Shown here piece by piece: positions 19,534-29,569 of a stretch of DNA of 64,000 nt (the stretch's first letter is position 1; every line of letters starts with the position of its first letter). The notes under the pieces were generated by a model that saw only the letters and a program-made list of their open reading frames with translations, was not told where the DNA came from and made no database searches. The stretch is taken from NCBI RefSeq assembly GCF_007997135.1, contig NZ_VORU01000002.1, positions 248,001 to 312,000 of the forward strand. The letters run 5' to 3'. This DNA is from Aequorivita lipolytica. Its GTDB lineage: Bacteria; Bacteroidota; Bacteroidia; Flavobacteriales; Flavobacteriaceae. The position numbers were made by a program, and so were the translations under genes.

Positions 19534-19591
19534 AAATCTCAATAAGCAACATTTAATTTTTTATTGAATTGTTGTTTGCATAAGATGAATT

Positions 19592-20845
19592 ATGTTCAAA
19601 ATAAAATATCTTGACAAGCTTATAATTTTTCTAATGTTTTGGCTCTTACCGGTCGATACATTGCACGGCTTCGTAATGCAGAAAGGAATTAATTTGCCAA
19701 TAAGTATTGGCCAATTCTATAAATTTATTATTATTGTACTTCTACTGTTTCGGTTTTTATTTCGTCCTAAATCACTTTTTATTTCGGTTTTCTTCGTTTT
19801 AATTCTTATACTTCCTACTGTCTATCAAATTATTAAGCAAGGGGATGTTACTTTTCTTTTTTCCGATATAATTAAAATCTCTAAATACTTAGCCCCACTT
19901 TTTGCATTTCTCTTTTTTGTTGATTATATAAAGAGGGAGGGAGAACACGGTATAAAAATTCTTTTAAAACTTATTCAGTTTTCTTACATTATATTAATAG
20001 GAAACGTGTTTCTTAAGTATGTGGGGTTGGGGTATCCCATGTATGAATACGGGAATATTGGAAGTAAGGGATTTATATATGCGGGAAATGAAATTTCTGC
20101 ACTCCTGGTTATATTAAGTGCCATAATTGCTTATGATTTATGGAGAAGAGGAGAAAATCTGAAATATTTTTTATTTTGGGGTCTAACGTTTTTCGCGGGG
20201 TTAACAGTAGGTTCAAAAACAGGGTCAATTGGAGTATTGGTAATTTTTTTGTTGATACCGTTAAAGCGCCCATCATTTAGAATCAGTTTAAAAAAAATAT
20301 TATTTTTCTTTATATCTTTTTTTGCAATAATCCCCGCAGCACTATATTTTGCCTGGTTTTATATTCAAGATACACAGCTTTATATTAGACTGGACTATTT
20401 TTATAAAAAATCTGATTTTTTGACGTTTATATTATCAAACAGGAATGTTTTTTTCGAAAACGCACATAAAAATTATATTGAAGAGTACAGCTTATTAGAA
20501 AAAATTATTGGAATTGGACAAACAAATTATGAATCTTTAAATAATGGCCAAATAGTTGAAATCGATATGGCTGATATATTATTTTCACTGGGTATTTTTG
20601 GCTTAATTTATCTATTTGCTATTACGCTTTTTCTTTTAATTCAAGCTTTTCGTTTTTCGACAAACCGTAATTATACTTATTCAAAATTTGTTCTGTTAAT
20701 GATTTTCGTATTATTTGGTATATCAGCCACAGCTGGGCATATATATAGTTCAGCTATGATAGCGGTTTTTATGGGATTACTTTTCGCTTTAATGTATTTT
20801 AAAAAAGATGTAAGTAATGAAGAATTAAATACTATCGACAGATGA
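19592..20845 (+). CDS. O-antigen polymerase/ligase-like membrane protein 1 (Wzy candidate)
   Basis: 417 aa with about ten hydrophobic helices and a large periplasmic loop near the C-terminal third, the layout of Wzy polymerases. The loop region reads EKIIGIGQTNYESLNNGQ and is followed by two or three more helices. No AHN-type ligase motif is visible here. It begins a run of overlapping genes: its stop overlaps the next start by four bases. It is the best Wzy candidate by position next to the flippase, but assignment among the four similar proteins in this locus is uncertain. Confidence 0.65.
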   Translation: MFKIKYLDKLIIFLMFWLLPVDTLHGFVMQKGINLPISIGQFYKFIIIVLLLFRFLFRPKSLFISVFFVLILILPTVYQIIKQGDVTFLFSDIIKISKYLAPLFAFLFFVDYIKREGEHGIKILLKLIQFSYIILIGNVFLKYVGLGYPMYEYGNIGSKGFIYAGNEISALLVILSAIIAYDLWRRGENLKYFLFWGLTFFAGLTVGSKTGSIGVLVIFLLIPLKRPSFRISLKKILFFFISFFAIIPAALYFAWFYIQDTQLYIRLDYFYKKSDFLTFILSNRNVFFENAHKNYIEEYSLLEKIIGIGQTNYESLNNGQIVEIDMADILFSLGIFGLIYLFAITLFLLIQAFRFSTNRNYTYSKFVLLMIFVLFGISATAGHIYSSAMIAVFMGLLFALMYFKKDVSNEELNTIDR

Positions 20846-21921
20846 AAATATTCCTAATATCAAATATGTATCCTTCCAAAACAGATCCACTGTTTGGCGT
20901 TTTTGTGAAAAATTTCAGAGAAGAACTTGAGAATAGAGGTGTAGATTTTGCCGCCGTTTCCGTGATTGAGGGGAAACGTTTTCACAGAATTCAAAAATTA
21001 TTTACCTATTTAAAATATTATCTCTCTATTGCCTACAACTATATTTTCAAAAATTATAATTGTGTTTATGTTCATGTAATTACTCATAATTCTCCGATCA
21101 TGGCCTTCCTTCTTTTAATTTTTGGCAAAAAGAAACCGCTCGTAATAAATGTACACGGGGATGATGTAATAAGCTCCAAGGGAAAAAAAATAGATAGGCT
21201 CAATAGGTTCGTTCTAAAAAAGGCTGACTTGATTGTTGTACCATCTTCATATTTTAAACAATTGGTAGTAGCCAATTATCCTTTCCTAAGAGCAAAGCGA
21301 ATATTAGTGTCTCCATCAGCCGGCGTAGATATTGAAAAATTTTATCCTGTTCCCAGGGCAGAAAATACGATACCAATTATTGGGATGATTTCTAGAATAG
21401 ATGCCGGAAAAGGGTGGGATATTTTTCTAGATGCGCTGGCAGTTTTAAAGAACGCAAATGTGGGTTTTATTTCTAAAATTGCTGGTCAAGGATTGGAGCA
21501 GCAGGCTATGCAAAAAAAAATCATCGATTTAAATCTAACAGATAATGTGTCCTTTTTAGGTCTCATTAAACAAGATAAATTGGTACACTTGTACAATGAA
21601 TTGGACATAATGGTTTTTCCTACGCAGAAGTCTGAAAGCTTGGGTCTAGTTGGTTTAGAGGCAATGGCTTGCAAGGTTCCCGTAATTGGCAGTAACATTG
21701 CAGGATTAAAAACATATATAAGCCACACGGTAAATGGTTTCTTATTTTCACCGGGAGATGCGGGCGCGTTGGCGGAAAACATAATGAATTTTCTGGATCT
21801 TTCAGGTGTTGACAAGGATCAAATGCGCAATGCTGCATACCGCACAGCAAAAGATTATGAAAGTAAGATAGTTATGGACAACTTACATAAAAACCTGGAA
21901 AAATTATGTACAAAAAATTGA
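20842..21921 (+). CDS. GT4 family glycosyltransferase
   Basis: Retaining GT-B glycosyltransferase of 359 aa. N-terminal DPLFGVFVKNFREEL is the acceptor-side loop, NVHGDDVISS follows, and the C-terminal half has GMISRIDAGKGWDIFLDAL and the EX7E-like donor site in KSESLGLVGLEAM. No signal peptide; it works at the cytoplasmic face on a lipid-linked acceptor. It overlaps the preceding gene by four bases and the next by 16. Sugar specificity cannot be read from the sequence. Confidence 0.88.
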   Translation: MKIFLISNMYPSKTDPLFGVFVKNFREELENRGVDFAAVSVIEGKRFHRIQKLFTYLKYYLSIAYNYIFKNYNCVYVHVITHNSPIMAFLLLIFGKKKPLVINVHGDDVISSKGKKIDRLNRFVLKKADLIVVPSSYFKQLVVANYPFLRAKRILVSPSAGVDIEKFYPVPRAENTIPIIGMISRIDAGKGWDIFLDALAVLKNANVGFISKIAGQGLEQQAMQKKIIDLNLTDNVSFLGLIKQDKLVHLYNELDIMVFPTQKSESLGLVGLEAMACKVPVIGSNIAGLKTYISHTVNGFLFSPGDAGALAENIMNFLDLSGVDKDQMRNAAYRTAKDYESKIVMDNLHKNLEKLCTKN

Positions 21922-22421
21922 CACTTGGTATTTATTATTTATTGATTTGTCATTTACCGCATTCGCGGTTTCTTTCTTTTACAAGTGCTATTCGTGTGTG
22001 GTACGTTTCTAGGATATTGAAACTGATGCCCTATGACAAAAACAGTAAAATTGAACATAATGTATATCTTTCAAATGGCATTGGTATTTCTATAGGCTAT
22101 AATTGCCGTATAAATGAAAATGTTTTTATTCAGAAGGCTACTATAGGTAATAATGTTCTAATAGCTCCAAATGTTTCAATATTAAGCACATCACACCTTC
22201 ATGAAAACACAGAAATTCCAATTGTGTTACAAGGTGATACCCTGCCAAACCCACCGTTTATTGCGGACAATGTTTGGATAGGCAGAAATGTTGTAATTAT
22301 GCCTGGAATTAAAATTGGCGAAGGTTCAATTATTGGTGCTGGTGCAATTGTAACTAAAAACGTGGAGCCCTTCTCTATAATGGGAGGAGTGCCTGCCAAG
22401 TTGATAAAATCAAGGATATAA
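21906..22421 (+). CDS. Hexapeptide-repeat acyltransferase (WbbJ-like)
   Basis: 171-aa left-handed beta-helix acyltransferase, probably an O- or N-acetyltransferase for a sugar of the repeat unit. The isoleucine-rich hexapeptide pattern runs from about residue 58 to the end, with NVWIGRNVVIMPGIKIGEGSIIG-type repeats, and a catalytic-type His is in STSHLHENTE. It overlaps the GT4 gene by 16 bases, so translation is likely coupled. Confidence 0.85.
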   Translation: MYKKLTLGIYYLLICHLPHSRFLSFTSAIRVWYVSRILKLMPYDKNSKIEHNVYLSNGIGISIGYNCRINENVFIQKATIGNNVLIAPNVSILSTSHLHENTEIPIVLQGDTLPNPPFIADNVWIGRNVVIMPGIKIGEGSIIGAGAIVTKNVEPFSIMGGVPAKLIKSRI

Positions 22422-22440
22422 ATTATCGATATTGTAAAAA

Positions 22441-23739
22441 ATGAAAAACAAACTTAGTCTTATTAAAAACATCGTTTGTTTTTCAATGGCTTTTTTCCTA
22501 CCCATCCATATTGGTATAAGTAACGTTTTCTTGGTGCTATTCTTTGTGGTGTCAACTTATCTTGTAATTACCGAAAAACGTTTTCATTCAATAAAAATTA
22601 GAGCACTCTACTTCTCACTTATTCCAATCGTTCTATTATACATTTTCGGACTATTTTTTTCTTTCCCTATTTTTAAAGGAATTGATATTATAGGAAGAAA
22701 TATATCGTTTTTACTCTGTCCATTAATTTTCTCCTGGTTTAACAATCAAGAACTAACAAAAATTAGAAAAAGTTTGTATGGAGGACTTATTTTGGGCTCA
22801 ATCCTATCTATCATTATTTTACTTATTAACAACTTTCTAAATTATTTTGCCACAAGGCCATTTTTAAAATTTGATGACGAAATATTTAATTACTATTATA
22901 CCTATAATTATTTTACATCTTCCCTTGAAATACATCCCACCTATCTTGGTGTTTATTTTGTTATAGCATTAGTAATATTGATAAGAGATTTTTTTGGAAG
23001 AGGACAAATAAATTATTATTTAAAGATTATTGGAATTGTTATTCTTTCCGCAGGCATTCTATTTTTGAATTCAAGAATGGTTTATTTTCTTTTTTCCGTG
23101 GCTGTAATTGGTGCAATATTATATAGTGCAATATTGTTTTTTCGGAAAAGATACTATAAACAATTGTTGATACTGACAATAGTAAGTGTTTGTGGTATTT
23201 TCTTGAGTTTTAACTTAATTTCAAAAACTTTTATAGTATCACGCTTTACAGACGAACTTGCTTGGGAGCTTAGTGATCAAGTGGACACAAGTTATAACAA
23301 TAAAAATGTTGTTGCAGATTCGCGAATTGCACGTTGGGCGACTGTGCTGAAAACTATTTCTGAAAAACCAATTTTTGGACACGGCACCCATTCTGAGAAA
23401 GATATTTTGGCAGCTGGTTATAAAAAAGATGGTTTGCTCATATCCTATAAAAATAGGTACGATGCCCATAATATTTATATGTCATTTGCAGTAGAATTTG
23501 GAATAGTTGGGCTTTTCATCCTTCTTTTTTATCTACTTTCAAATTTGTGGATAGCAATAAAAGCCAAGGATTTAGAATATGCATTTTTGATCTTTGCCAT
23601 TATTTCAGTTGGCTGTTTTGAAAGTTACTTGAAAAATAACGCTGCAATTACATTTGTTGCTATGTTTGGGAGTATGCTTCTTTTTTACAATTTGGACAAA
23701 AATTCAAAAAATAAGGTCCGATGCAAATTAAAAAAATAA
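22441..23739 (+). CDS. O-antigen ligase family protein 2 (Wzy_C domain)
   Basis: 432-aa polytopic membrane protein with the Wzy_C/O-antigen ligase signature in its periplasmic loop: DSRIARWATVLKTI, IFGHGTHSEKD and then the DAHNIYMSFAVEFGIVGL motif, whose His-Asn is usual for ligases and polymerases of this fold. It could polymerise the repeat unit or attach the glycan to lipid A core or another carrier. It overlaps the next gene by 19 bases. Confidence 0.75.
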   Translation: MKNKLSLIKNIVCFSMAFFLPIHIGISNVFLVLFFVVSTYLVITEKRFHSIKIRALYFSLIPIVLLYIFGLFFSFPIFKGIDIIGRNISFLLCPLIFSWFNNQELTKIRKSLYGGLILGSILSIIILLINNFLNYFATRPFLKFDDEIFNYYYTYNYFTSSLEIHPTYLGVYFVIALVILIRDFFGRGQINYYLKIIGIVILSAGILFLNSRMVYFLFSVAVIGAILYSAILFFRKRYYKQLLILTIVSVCGIFLSFNLISKTFIVSRFTDELAWELSDQVDTSYNNKNVVADSRIARWATVLKTISEKPIFGHGTHSEKDILAAGYKKDGLLISYKNRYDAHNIYMSFAVEFGIVGLFILLFYLLSNLWIAIKAKDLEYAFLIFAIISVGCFESYLKNNAAITFVAMFGSMLLFYNLDKNSKNKVRCKLKK

Positions 23740-24887
23740 ATGTTTTTTTTGAGTCACACCTGGCAGGCATCCTTTTTCTGCTTTTCTTTTTTTCCGAAGC
23801 TTACAGTAAATATTGTATTGTATACTCAGATGGAAAATCTCTAATTCCAGCAGCTATCAAATTTTTGGCAATTACCTTTTTTATTATTATGTGTATAAGG
23901 CCCTATCAAAACTTATTGCGTATAGTATCGTTGGGAGTTGTTTTTTGCGTTGGTCAATTATTTATTGATCAGGGGTTTACGACAAACATTTTATTGAGTT
24001 TTACAAAATTCATTTTCCCCATACTCCTATTTACTTATTTTCATATATATAAACAATCTGGTAGAAGTAGACAGCTATTTTTTTCAATTTTTGAATTAAT
24101 TTTAATAATAAATTCAGTTTTAATAATAATGGGATTTCTGTTCGATATTCATTTATTCGACTCTTACAGAGGTGGGAGATTTGGATATAATGGTTTGATT
24201 ATAAGCTCCTCAACGGCTTCTTATGTTTATACACTTACTCTTTTTTATCTCCTATTAAAATACAAATCTTTATTTTTTAAAAATTGGAGGAGCTTCCTAA
24301 TATTGTTTTCATGTATTCTAATTGGAACAAAACTTCTTTATATCTCAATATTAGGAACTTTGTTTGTTTTCATTTTTTATTATGCCAATCTAAAAAGAAT
24401 TCAAAAGCAAATATTCTTCCTTACTTTGGCGCTATTGGGTTTCATTTTTATTTATTTATTTTTCTTCCAGTATGGCACTTTCAACAAAATAAGAGAGCAG
24501 CAAGGTCTAATCTCTTCGGTTCTCTCCTTCCGTGACGATCTTTTATTTAATACAACAATACCTTTTATACAGAATAATTGGAAGTGGCCGAATTATCTTT
24601 TTGGTGGAATACCAGATCTTTCATTACGTTCGCAAATGGGATTTATAGATGTATTTTTATTTTGGGGTATTCTTGGAGGAATTTTGTACTTATATTATTT
24701 TTGTAGAATTTACGTAACTTTTGCTCTGACCAAAAGCGTTTTATATTTTCTATTTATCTTAGTAATTGTAGTATTTTTGGCTGGAAATTTTTTCGAAAAT
24801 GCTTCTGTGGCCATTTATTTATTAATATTAAAAGAGAGGCTGATTGATGATAGTACTTTTGCTCAAAAGAAAACTATAAATGAATAG
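23721..24887 (+). CDS. O-antigen polymerase-like membrane protein 3
   Basis: 388 aa, with about ten hydrophobic helices and a late periplasmic loop reading NNWKWPNYLFGGIPDLSLRS before FIDVFLFWGILGGILYLYYF. This resembles polymerase-type proteins, but there is no clear His-Asn ligase motif. It overlaps its neighbours by 19 and 8 bases. Function by topology and context only. Confidence 0.6.
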   Translation: MQIKKINVFFESHLAGILFLLFFFSEAYSKYCIVYSDGKSLIPAAIKFLAITFFIIMCIRPYQNLLRIVSLGVVFCVGQLFIDQGFTTNILLSFTKFIFPILLFTYFHIYKQSGRSRQLFFSIFELILIINSVLIIMGFLFDIHLFDSYRGGRFGYNGLIISSSTASYVYTLTLFYLLLKYKSLFFKNWRSFLILFSCILIGTKLLYISILGTLFVFIFYYANLKRIQKQIFFLTLALLGFIFIYLFFFQYGTFNKIREQQGLISSVLSFRDDLLFNTTIPFIQNNWKWPNYLFGGIPDLSLRSQMGFIDVFLFWGILGGILYLYYFCRIYVTFALTKSVLYFLFILVIVVFLAGNFFENASVAIYLLILKERLIDDSTFAQKKTINE

Positions 24888-25617
24888 AATCCAAATCCTA
24901 AACACCACCATAGACAACCTCTCCATGCAAGAAACCCTTGCTTTGGTACAGGAAAAAATAAAGACTGGTGAGCAGCTCCATCACGTAGTGGTGAATGCAG
25001 GAAAAGTTGTGGCTATGCAAAAGGATATTGAGCTGCGCCATGTTGTAAACCAATGCCATATTATCAATGCTGACGGCCAATCAGTTGTTTGGGCTTCACG
25101 CTTTTTAGGAAAACCACTTAAGGAACGCGTTGCCGGAATAGACTTAATGGCCAGCCTTGTGGAAATGGCACATAAAAACCACAATAAAATCTTTCTTTTC
25201 GGAGCAAAAGAAGAAGTGGTTAAAAACGTTGTCGAGAAATACTCTGAAATCTACAGTCCCGATATTATAGCTGGTTATCGCAATGGTTATTTTAACCCTT
25301 CCGAAGAGAAAGAAATTGCCCAACAGATTGCAGACAGCGGAACGCAAATGCTTTTCGTGGCAATCTCTTCCCCCATTAAAGAAAATTTTCTTTACAAATA
25401 CCGCGACCTCCTTAAAAACGTAAACCTAATTATGGGCGTAGGCGGCAGTTTTGATGTGGTAGCCGGAAAAACAAAACGAGCGCCTTCTTGGATGCAAAAC
25501 GCCGGGCTGGAATGGTTCTATCGCTTTGCCCAAGAGCCAAAACGCATGTGGAAACGCTATTTGGTGGGAAATTCAAAATTTATCTTTTTAGTTCTTAAAG
25601 AAAGATTTTCTAAATAA
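24880..25617 (+). CDS. WecG/TagA/CpsF family glycosyltransferase
   Basis: GT26 family, 245 aa. Characterised members transfer N-acetylmannosamine or N-acetylmannosaminuronic acid to a polyprenyl-linked sugar. Signatures: NAGKVVAMQKD, INADGQSVVWASRFLGKPLKERVAG in two pieces (conserved Asp in NADG), the FLFGAKEEVV strand, GYRNGYF and the C-terminal AGLEWFYRFAQEPKRMWKRY. It fits with wecB/wecC upstream, so ManNAcA is the likely donor sugar. It is the last gene of the overlapping run; a 308-base gap follows. Confidence 0.9.
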   Translation: MNRIQILNTTIDNLSMQETLALVQEKIKTGEQLHHVVVNAGKVVAMQKDIELRHVVNQCHIINADGQSVVWASRFLGKPLKERVAGIDLMASLVEMAHKNHNKIFLFGAKEEVVKNVVEKYSEIYSPDIIAGYRNGYFNPSEEKEIAQQIADSGTQMLFVAISSPIKENFLYKYRDLLKNVNLIMGVGGSFDVVAGKTKRAPSWMQNAGLEWFYRFAQEPKRMWKRYLVGNSKFIFLVLKERFSK

Positions 25618-25925
25618 ACTACTTTAGTTTTTAACCGAAACTTAGCTGCCCGATTGCAAACAATACAATAATTGTCTTGTACTTGTCTTGTCATAAAAAG
25701 GCCAGTCGCAGATACTCCATAGATAAGCCACGGATAAGCCATAGATGGTTCATTAAAACGTAAGAAAAACCCCCTTTTTTCCTACAAATATAAAACAGTC
25801 CAATTAGGACAATCAATTTAGTTTAACCAGACAGATCACATGGGTAATATCTACTTGATCAAAAGAGGGTTTTTTAACAATAGTTTTTTATCTTCCCCTA
25901 AAATTTATCAGACTTCCATTTTATC
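25618..25925. other. Intergenic region with short direct repeats
   Basis: No gene is supported here. It holds a direct repeat of GATAAGCCA (25722-25730 and 25733-25741) framed by CCATAGAT-like flanks, a TTGTCTTGT-type repeat near 25674-25692, and two complementary runs (ACCCCCTTTTTT near 25770 and AAAAGAGGGTTTTTT near 25860). The last pair could form a long-range stem ending in T6, which would terminate the preceding operon. I see no good -7 box for the next gene. Confidence 0.5.
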
Positions 25926-27143
25926 ATGAGGATACTGCTCTCCGCCATATACCCCTATGCTTTTTTGCTGCTCTACCTCATTATTCCTTTTGACAATTAC
26001 ATAAGGGCGTTGCCAAACATACTAATGGCAATTTTAGTAGTCGCCTTTCCTTTTATTGTAAAAAAAGAAGATTTCAAAAAACTGAAATCACTACCCATCG
26101 CCATATTTTTGATCCTTTTTGCATATCTATTGATTGATTCGTTCAGTAGCGGAAGACTCTTAGAGGATTTCAATATCATTAAAAAAATAATGATTGCCGC
26201 TGGTCTCGCCATACTTTACATACCAGTGGCAGATGCAAAGAAAATTAACGGTGCCATTATATTTTCATCCCTAGCAGCTATCCTTTTTTCGGTCTATAAT
26301 TTTGTACTTATAACCGATGCCACGGGAGGTTTTGCTCTTGGCGACTCTCCACAGGTTATAGAATCACTGTTGATAGATAGACTGTACTTGGGGCTGCTCT
26401 GCACCTTCAGTATTTTGATTTCCTTTCAAGGAATTCAGAAAAAATACCATCCAAATAACAATTATTATTTAGCAAACATTCTAATTAATGCGCTCTTTAT
26501 AATTTTAATCGCTTCAAAAATTGCCGTCGTTTCGTTGTTCATTTTATTGTTGATTAAACAGTTTTATGGTCAACGGAAAATTTGGAAAATTTTAATTGCC
26601 GCATTCGCAATAACTGCGGTCGTGGGACTGTTTTTTGTTATTAGAAACGAACAAAGCATTCAATCCAGTCAAAAAGAAAATCTCAAAAACCCTCCGGCCT
26701 TTATTGAAAACTCAATGACTTATGAATTAAGGGCAGTGGTATGGAATTGCGCACAAACCATAATTAATGAAGATGGCTTTACTCTAACAGGAATTGGGTT
26801 TGACGCTACTAAAGATGAATTGGTTGCTTGTTATAAAACTCAAATTTCCGATATAGAGAAAAGTGAAAAATTTGTTTCCAAACGTTATAATACCCACAAC
26901 CAGTTTTTAGATTTCTATTTAAGTGCGGGCTTTATTGCACTTTTTATTTTTTTGGCTTTTGTAGTTGTCAGCTTTATTACAAACCGAAAACAATTTTTCC
27001 CCACCGCTATGTTAGCAATATTGCTGATGTATTGTATGGTTGAAAATTTATTTCACAGACAGATTGGAGCTTATTATGTAGGGTTCATTTTGATTGTACT
27101 AATAACAAGTGCCAAACCAGCGGAAAACAACAGTTTAAAATAG
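25926..27143 (+). CDS. O-antigen ligase-like membrane protein 4
   Basis: 405 aa, about ten helices, with a ligase-type loop: YELRAVVWNCAQTII, GIGFDATKDELVACY and then NTHNQFLDFYLSAGFIAL, the His-Asn signature of the Wzy_C family. It stands alone between two gaps (308 and 123 bases) and is separate from the overlapping run upstream. A true O-antigen ligase (WaaL) role is plausible because ligase genes often lie outside the core assembly operon. Confidence 0.7.
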   Translation: MRILLSAIYPYAFLLLYLIIPFDNYIRALPNILMAILVVAFPFIVKKEDFKKLKSLPIAIFLILFAYLLIDSFSSGRLLEDFNIIKKIMIAAGLAILYIPVADAKKINGAIIFSSLAAILFSVYNFVLITDATGGFALGDSPQVIESLLIDRLYLGLLCTFSILISFQGIQKKYHPNNNYYLANILINALFIILIASKIAVVSLFILLLIKQFYGQRKIWKILIAAFAITAVVGLFFVIRNEQSIQSSQKENLKNPPAFIENSMTYELRAVVWNCAQTIINEDGFTLTGIGFDATKDELVACYKTQISDIEKSEKFVSKRYNTHNQFLDFYLSAGFIALFIFLAFVVVSFITNRKQFFPTAMLAILLMYCMVENLFHRQIGAYYVGFILIVLITSAKPAENNSLK

Positions 27144-27154
27144 ATATAAAAAGA

Positions 27155-27177
27155 ATTGCAAATTGTACTTTTGCAAT
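27155..27177 (+). promoter_or_regulatory. -7 box inside an inverted repeat upstream of ugd
   Basis: TACTTTTG (27166-27173) matches TAnnTTTG. It is overlapped by an inverted repeat, ATTGCAAA (27155-27162) and TTTGCAAT (27170-27177) around seven bases. An operator covering the -7 box would explain this. The leader downstream (27178-27266) has two CGGGAGA copies near 27229 and 27255 and no ORF. Confidence 0.45.
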
Positions 27178-27266
27178 CGTTAATTTAAAAAAAATACCGC
27201 CGCAGTTATCCTGAATAAAGTTCCCAGAACGGGAGATGAAGGGACAACGAAAAGCGGGAGACGAAT

Positions 27267-28580
27267 ATGAAAATTTCAGTAATAGGAACAGGCTACGTAG
27301 GCTTAGTAACAGGAACCTGTTTGGCAGAAACAGGAAATGAAGTAGTTTGTGTAGACATTGATAAGGCTAAGGTAGAAAAAATGCGAAACGGTGTGGTGCC
27401 AATCTATGAGCCACATTTGGACGTTCTTTTTGAAAGAAACATTAAAGCAAATCGTTTAAGATTTACAACTTCATTGGAAGAAGGTTTAGAGCACGGCGAA
27501 ATTATTTTTTTAGCGCTCCCCACCCCAGAGGATGAAGATGGATCTGCAGACCTTTCCTATGTATTGAATGTTTCCGAAGAGATTGGGATTAAAATAAAAA
27601 ATTATAAAGTAATAGTAGATAAAAGTACCGTACCAGTGGGTACTTCAGAAAAAGTACACAGCGTAATCGCCAAAAATGCTTCCTGTGATTTTGATGTGGT
27701 CTCAAACCCAGAGTTTCTTCGCGAAGGTTTTGCTGTGGACGATTTTTTGAAACCTGAGCGTATAATTATTGGCTCGAGCAGTGAAAAAGCAACCGAGCTA
27801 ATGAAAAGACTATACAGCCCTTTTGTGCGCTCCGGCAATCCAATTATAGTAATGGACGAAAAATCTGCCGAGCTTACTAAATACGCGGCAAATGCGTTCT
27901 TAGCAACCAAAATTACTTTTATGAACGAGATAGCAAACTATTGCGAAAAAGTTGGCGCAGATGTAGATATGGTTCGCGCAGGAATTGGTACAGACAGTCG
28001 TATAGGTAAGCGTTTCCTTTTCCCAGGAATTGGTTATGGAGGCTCTTGCTTCCCTAAAGACGTGAAAGCACTTCAGAAAGCTGGCAAGAATGTAAACTAC
28101 GATTTCAAGATTTTGAATTCTGTAATTGAAATCAATTCGGCCCAAAAAACAGTTTTACTTCCGAAAATTGACAATTATTTCAAAAATGATTTAAAGGGAA
28201 AAACAATCGCTATTTGGGGATTGGCCTTTAAGCCTGAAACAGACGATATTCGTGAAGCCCCATCTATCGATATTATGGAAGCCTTACTTCAAAAAGGCAC
28301 AAAACTTCAAGTTTTTGATCCCGAGGCAATGCCAAATATCAAAAAAAGATTTGGAGATAAATTAAATTATTCCCAATCAATGTACGCCGCACTTGAAGGT
28401 GCTGATGCGCTTGTAATCTGCACGGAATGGAGCATTTTCCGGACTCCAGATTACGGCAAATTAAAAGAACTCTTGAAAAATCCAGTTGTTTTTGACGGAA
28501 GAAATCTATACAATGTGAATGATATGGAAACAGAAGGATTTACTTATGTTTCTGTTGGAAGAAAGCCAGTGAACTTATGA
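27267..28580 (+). CDS. ugd: UDP-glucose 6-dehydrogenase
   Basis: Oxidises UDP-glucose to UDP-glucuronate. [15 protein letters not shown] at the N-terminus binds [17 protein letters not shown] and [14 protein letters not shown] are hallmark blocks; the catalytic Cys is C261 in [11 protein letters not shown]. 437 aa, normal. Its end overlaps the next gene by four bases. That gene decarboxylates UDP-glucuronate, so the two enzymes act in sequence. Confidence 0.96.
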   Translation: MKISVIGTGYVGLVTGTCLAETGNEVVCVDIDKAKVEKMRNGVVPIYEPHLDVLFERNIKANRLRFTTSLEEGLEHGEIIFLALPTPEDEDGSADLSYVLNVSEEIGIKIKNYKVIVDKSTVPVGTSEKVHSVIAKNASCDFDVVSNPEFLREGFAVDDFLKPERIIIGSSSEKATELMKRLYSPFVRSGNPIIVMDEKSAELTKYAANAFLATKITFMNEIANYCEKVGADVDMVRAGIGTDSRIGKRFLFPGIGYGGSCFPKDVKALQKAGKNVNYDFKILNSVIEINSAQKTVLLPKIDNYFKNDLKGKTIAIWGLAFKPETDDIREAPSIDIMEALLQKGTKLQVFDPEAMPNIKKRFGDKLNYSQSMYAALEGADALVICTEWSIFRTPDYGKLKELLKNPVVFDGRNLYNVNDMETEGFTYVSVGRKPVNL

Positions 28581-29563
28581 AGAAACGCGTTTTAATTACC
28601 GGTGCGGCTGGATTTTTAGGCTCGCACCTTTGCGATAAATTTATTGCCGAAGATTTCCACGTTATTGCGATGGACAATCTGATTACAGGCGATCTTAAGA
28701 ATATTCAACATCTTTTTAAACTGCCCGAATTTGAGTTCTACCATCACGACGTCACCAAATTTGTGCACGTTCCCGGAAAAGTAGACTACATACTTCATTT
28801 CGCTTCACCAGCAAGCCCAATAGATTATTTAAAAATACCAATCCAAACCCTAAAAGTTGGTTCTTTGGGAACGCACAATCTTCTTGGTTTGGCACGAGAA
28901 AAAAATGCAAGAATCCTGATTGCCTCTACTTCTGAAGTTTATGGAGATCCACAGGTTCATCCACAAACCGAAGAATATTACGGAAACGTAAACACAATAG
29001 GTCCCCGGGGGGTTTATGATGAGGCAAAGCGCTTTCAGGAATCCATCACGATGGCCTATCACAGATTCCACGGGCTCGAAACCCGCATTGCCCGTATCTT
29101 TAATACTTACGGCCCACGTATGCGTCTTAACGATGGTCGTGTTATTCCTGCTTTTATCGGTCAGTCACTTCGGGGTGAAGATCTAACAGTCTTTGGCGAT
29201 GGTTCGCAAACACGGTCCTTTTGTTATGTTGATGATGAGATTGAGGGCTTGTACCGTTTATTGATGAGCGATTATGCTCTGCCCGTAAATATTGGCAATC
29301 CAGAGGAAATAACTATTCTTGATTTTGCGGAGGAAATTATTAAATTAACAGGCACAGAGCAGAAAATAATATTTAAGCCATTGCCGCAGGACGACCCAAT
29401 GCAACGTGAACCAGATATTACCAAAGCAAGGGAAATATTGGGATGGGAACCTAAAGTATCTAGGGAAGAAGGTATGAAAAAGACATTTGAATACTTTAAG
29501 AACCTATCAAAAGAAGAGCTTTTTAAAAGTGAACATAAAGATTTCTCAAAACACAACAGATAA
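28577..29563 (+). CDS. UDP-glucuronate decarboxylase (UDP-xylose synthase)
   Basis: SDR enzyme of 328 aa, close in pattern to bacterial and plant [15 protein letters not shown] at the N-terminus, [32 protein letters not shown] and the catalytic Tyr and Lys in [22 protein letters not shown] follows. It would make UDP-xylose from the product of ugd, with which it overlaps by four bases. Xylose in the surface glycan, or UDP-xylose as a feedback regulator, is inferred. Confidence 0.92.
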   Translation: MKKRVLITGAAGFLGSHLCDKFIAEDFHVIAMDNLITGDLKNIQHLFKLPEFEFYHHDVTKFVHVPGKVDYILHFASPASPIDYLKIPIQTLKVGSLGTHNLLGLAREKNARILIASTSEVYGDPQVHPQTEEYYGNVNTIGPRGVYDEAKRFQESITMAYHRFHGLETRIARIFNTYGPRMRLNDGRVIPAFIGQSLRGEDLTVFGDGSQTRSFCYVDDEIEGLYRLLMSDYALPVNIGNPEEITILDFAEEIIKLTGTEQKIIFKPLPQDDPMQREPDITKAREILGWEPKVSREEGMKKTFEYFKNLSKEELFKSEHKDFSKHNR

Positions 29564-29569
29564 GTAAGA

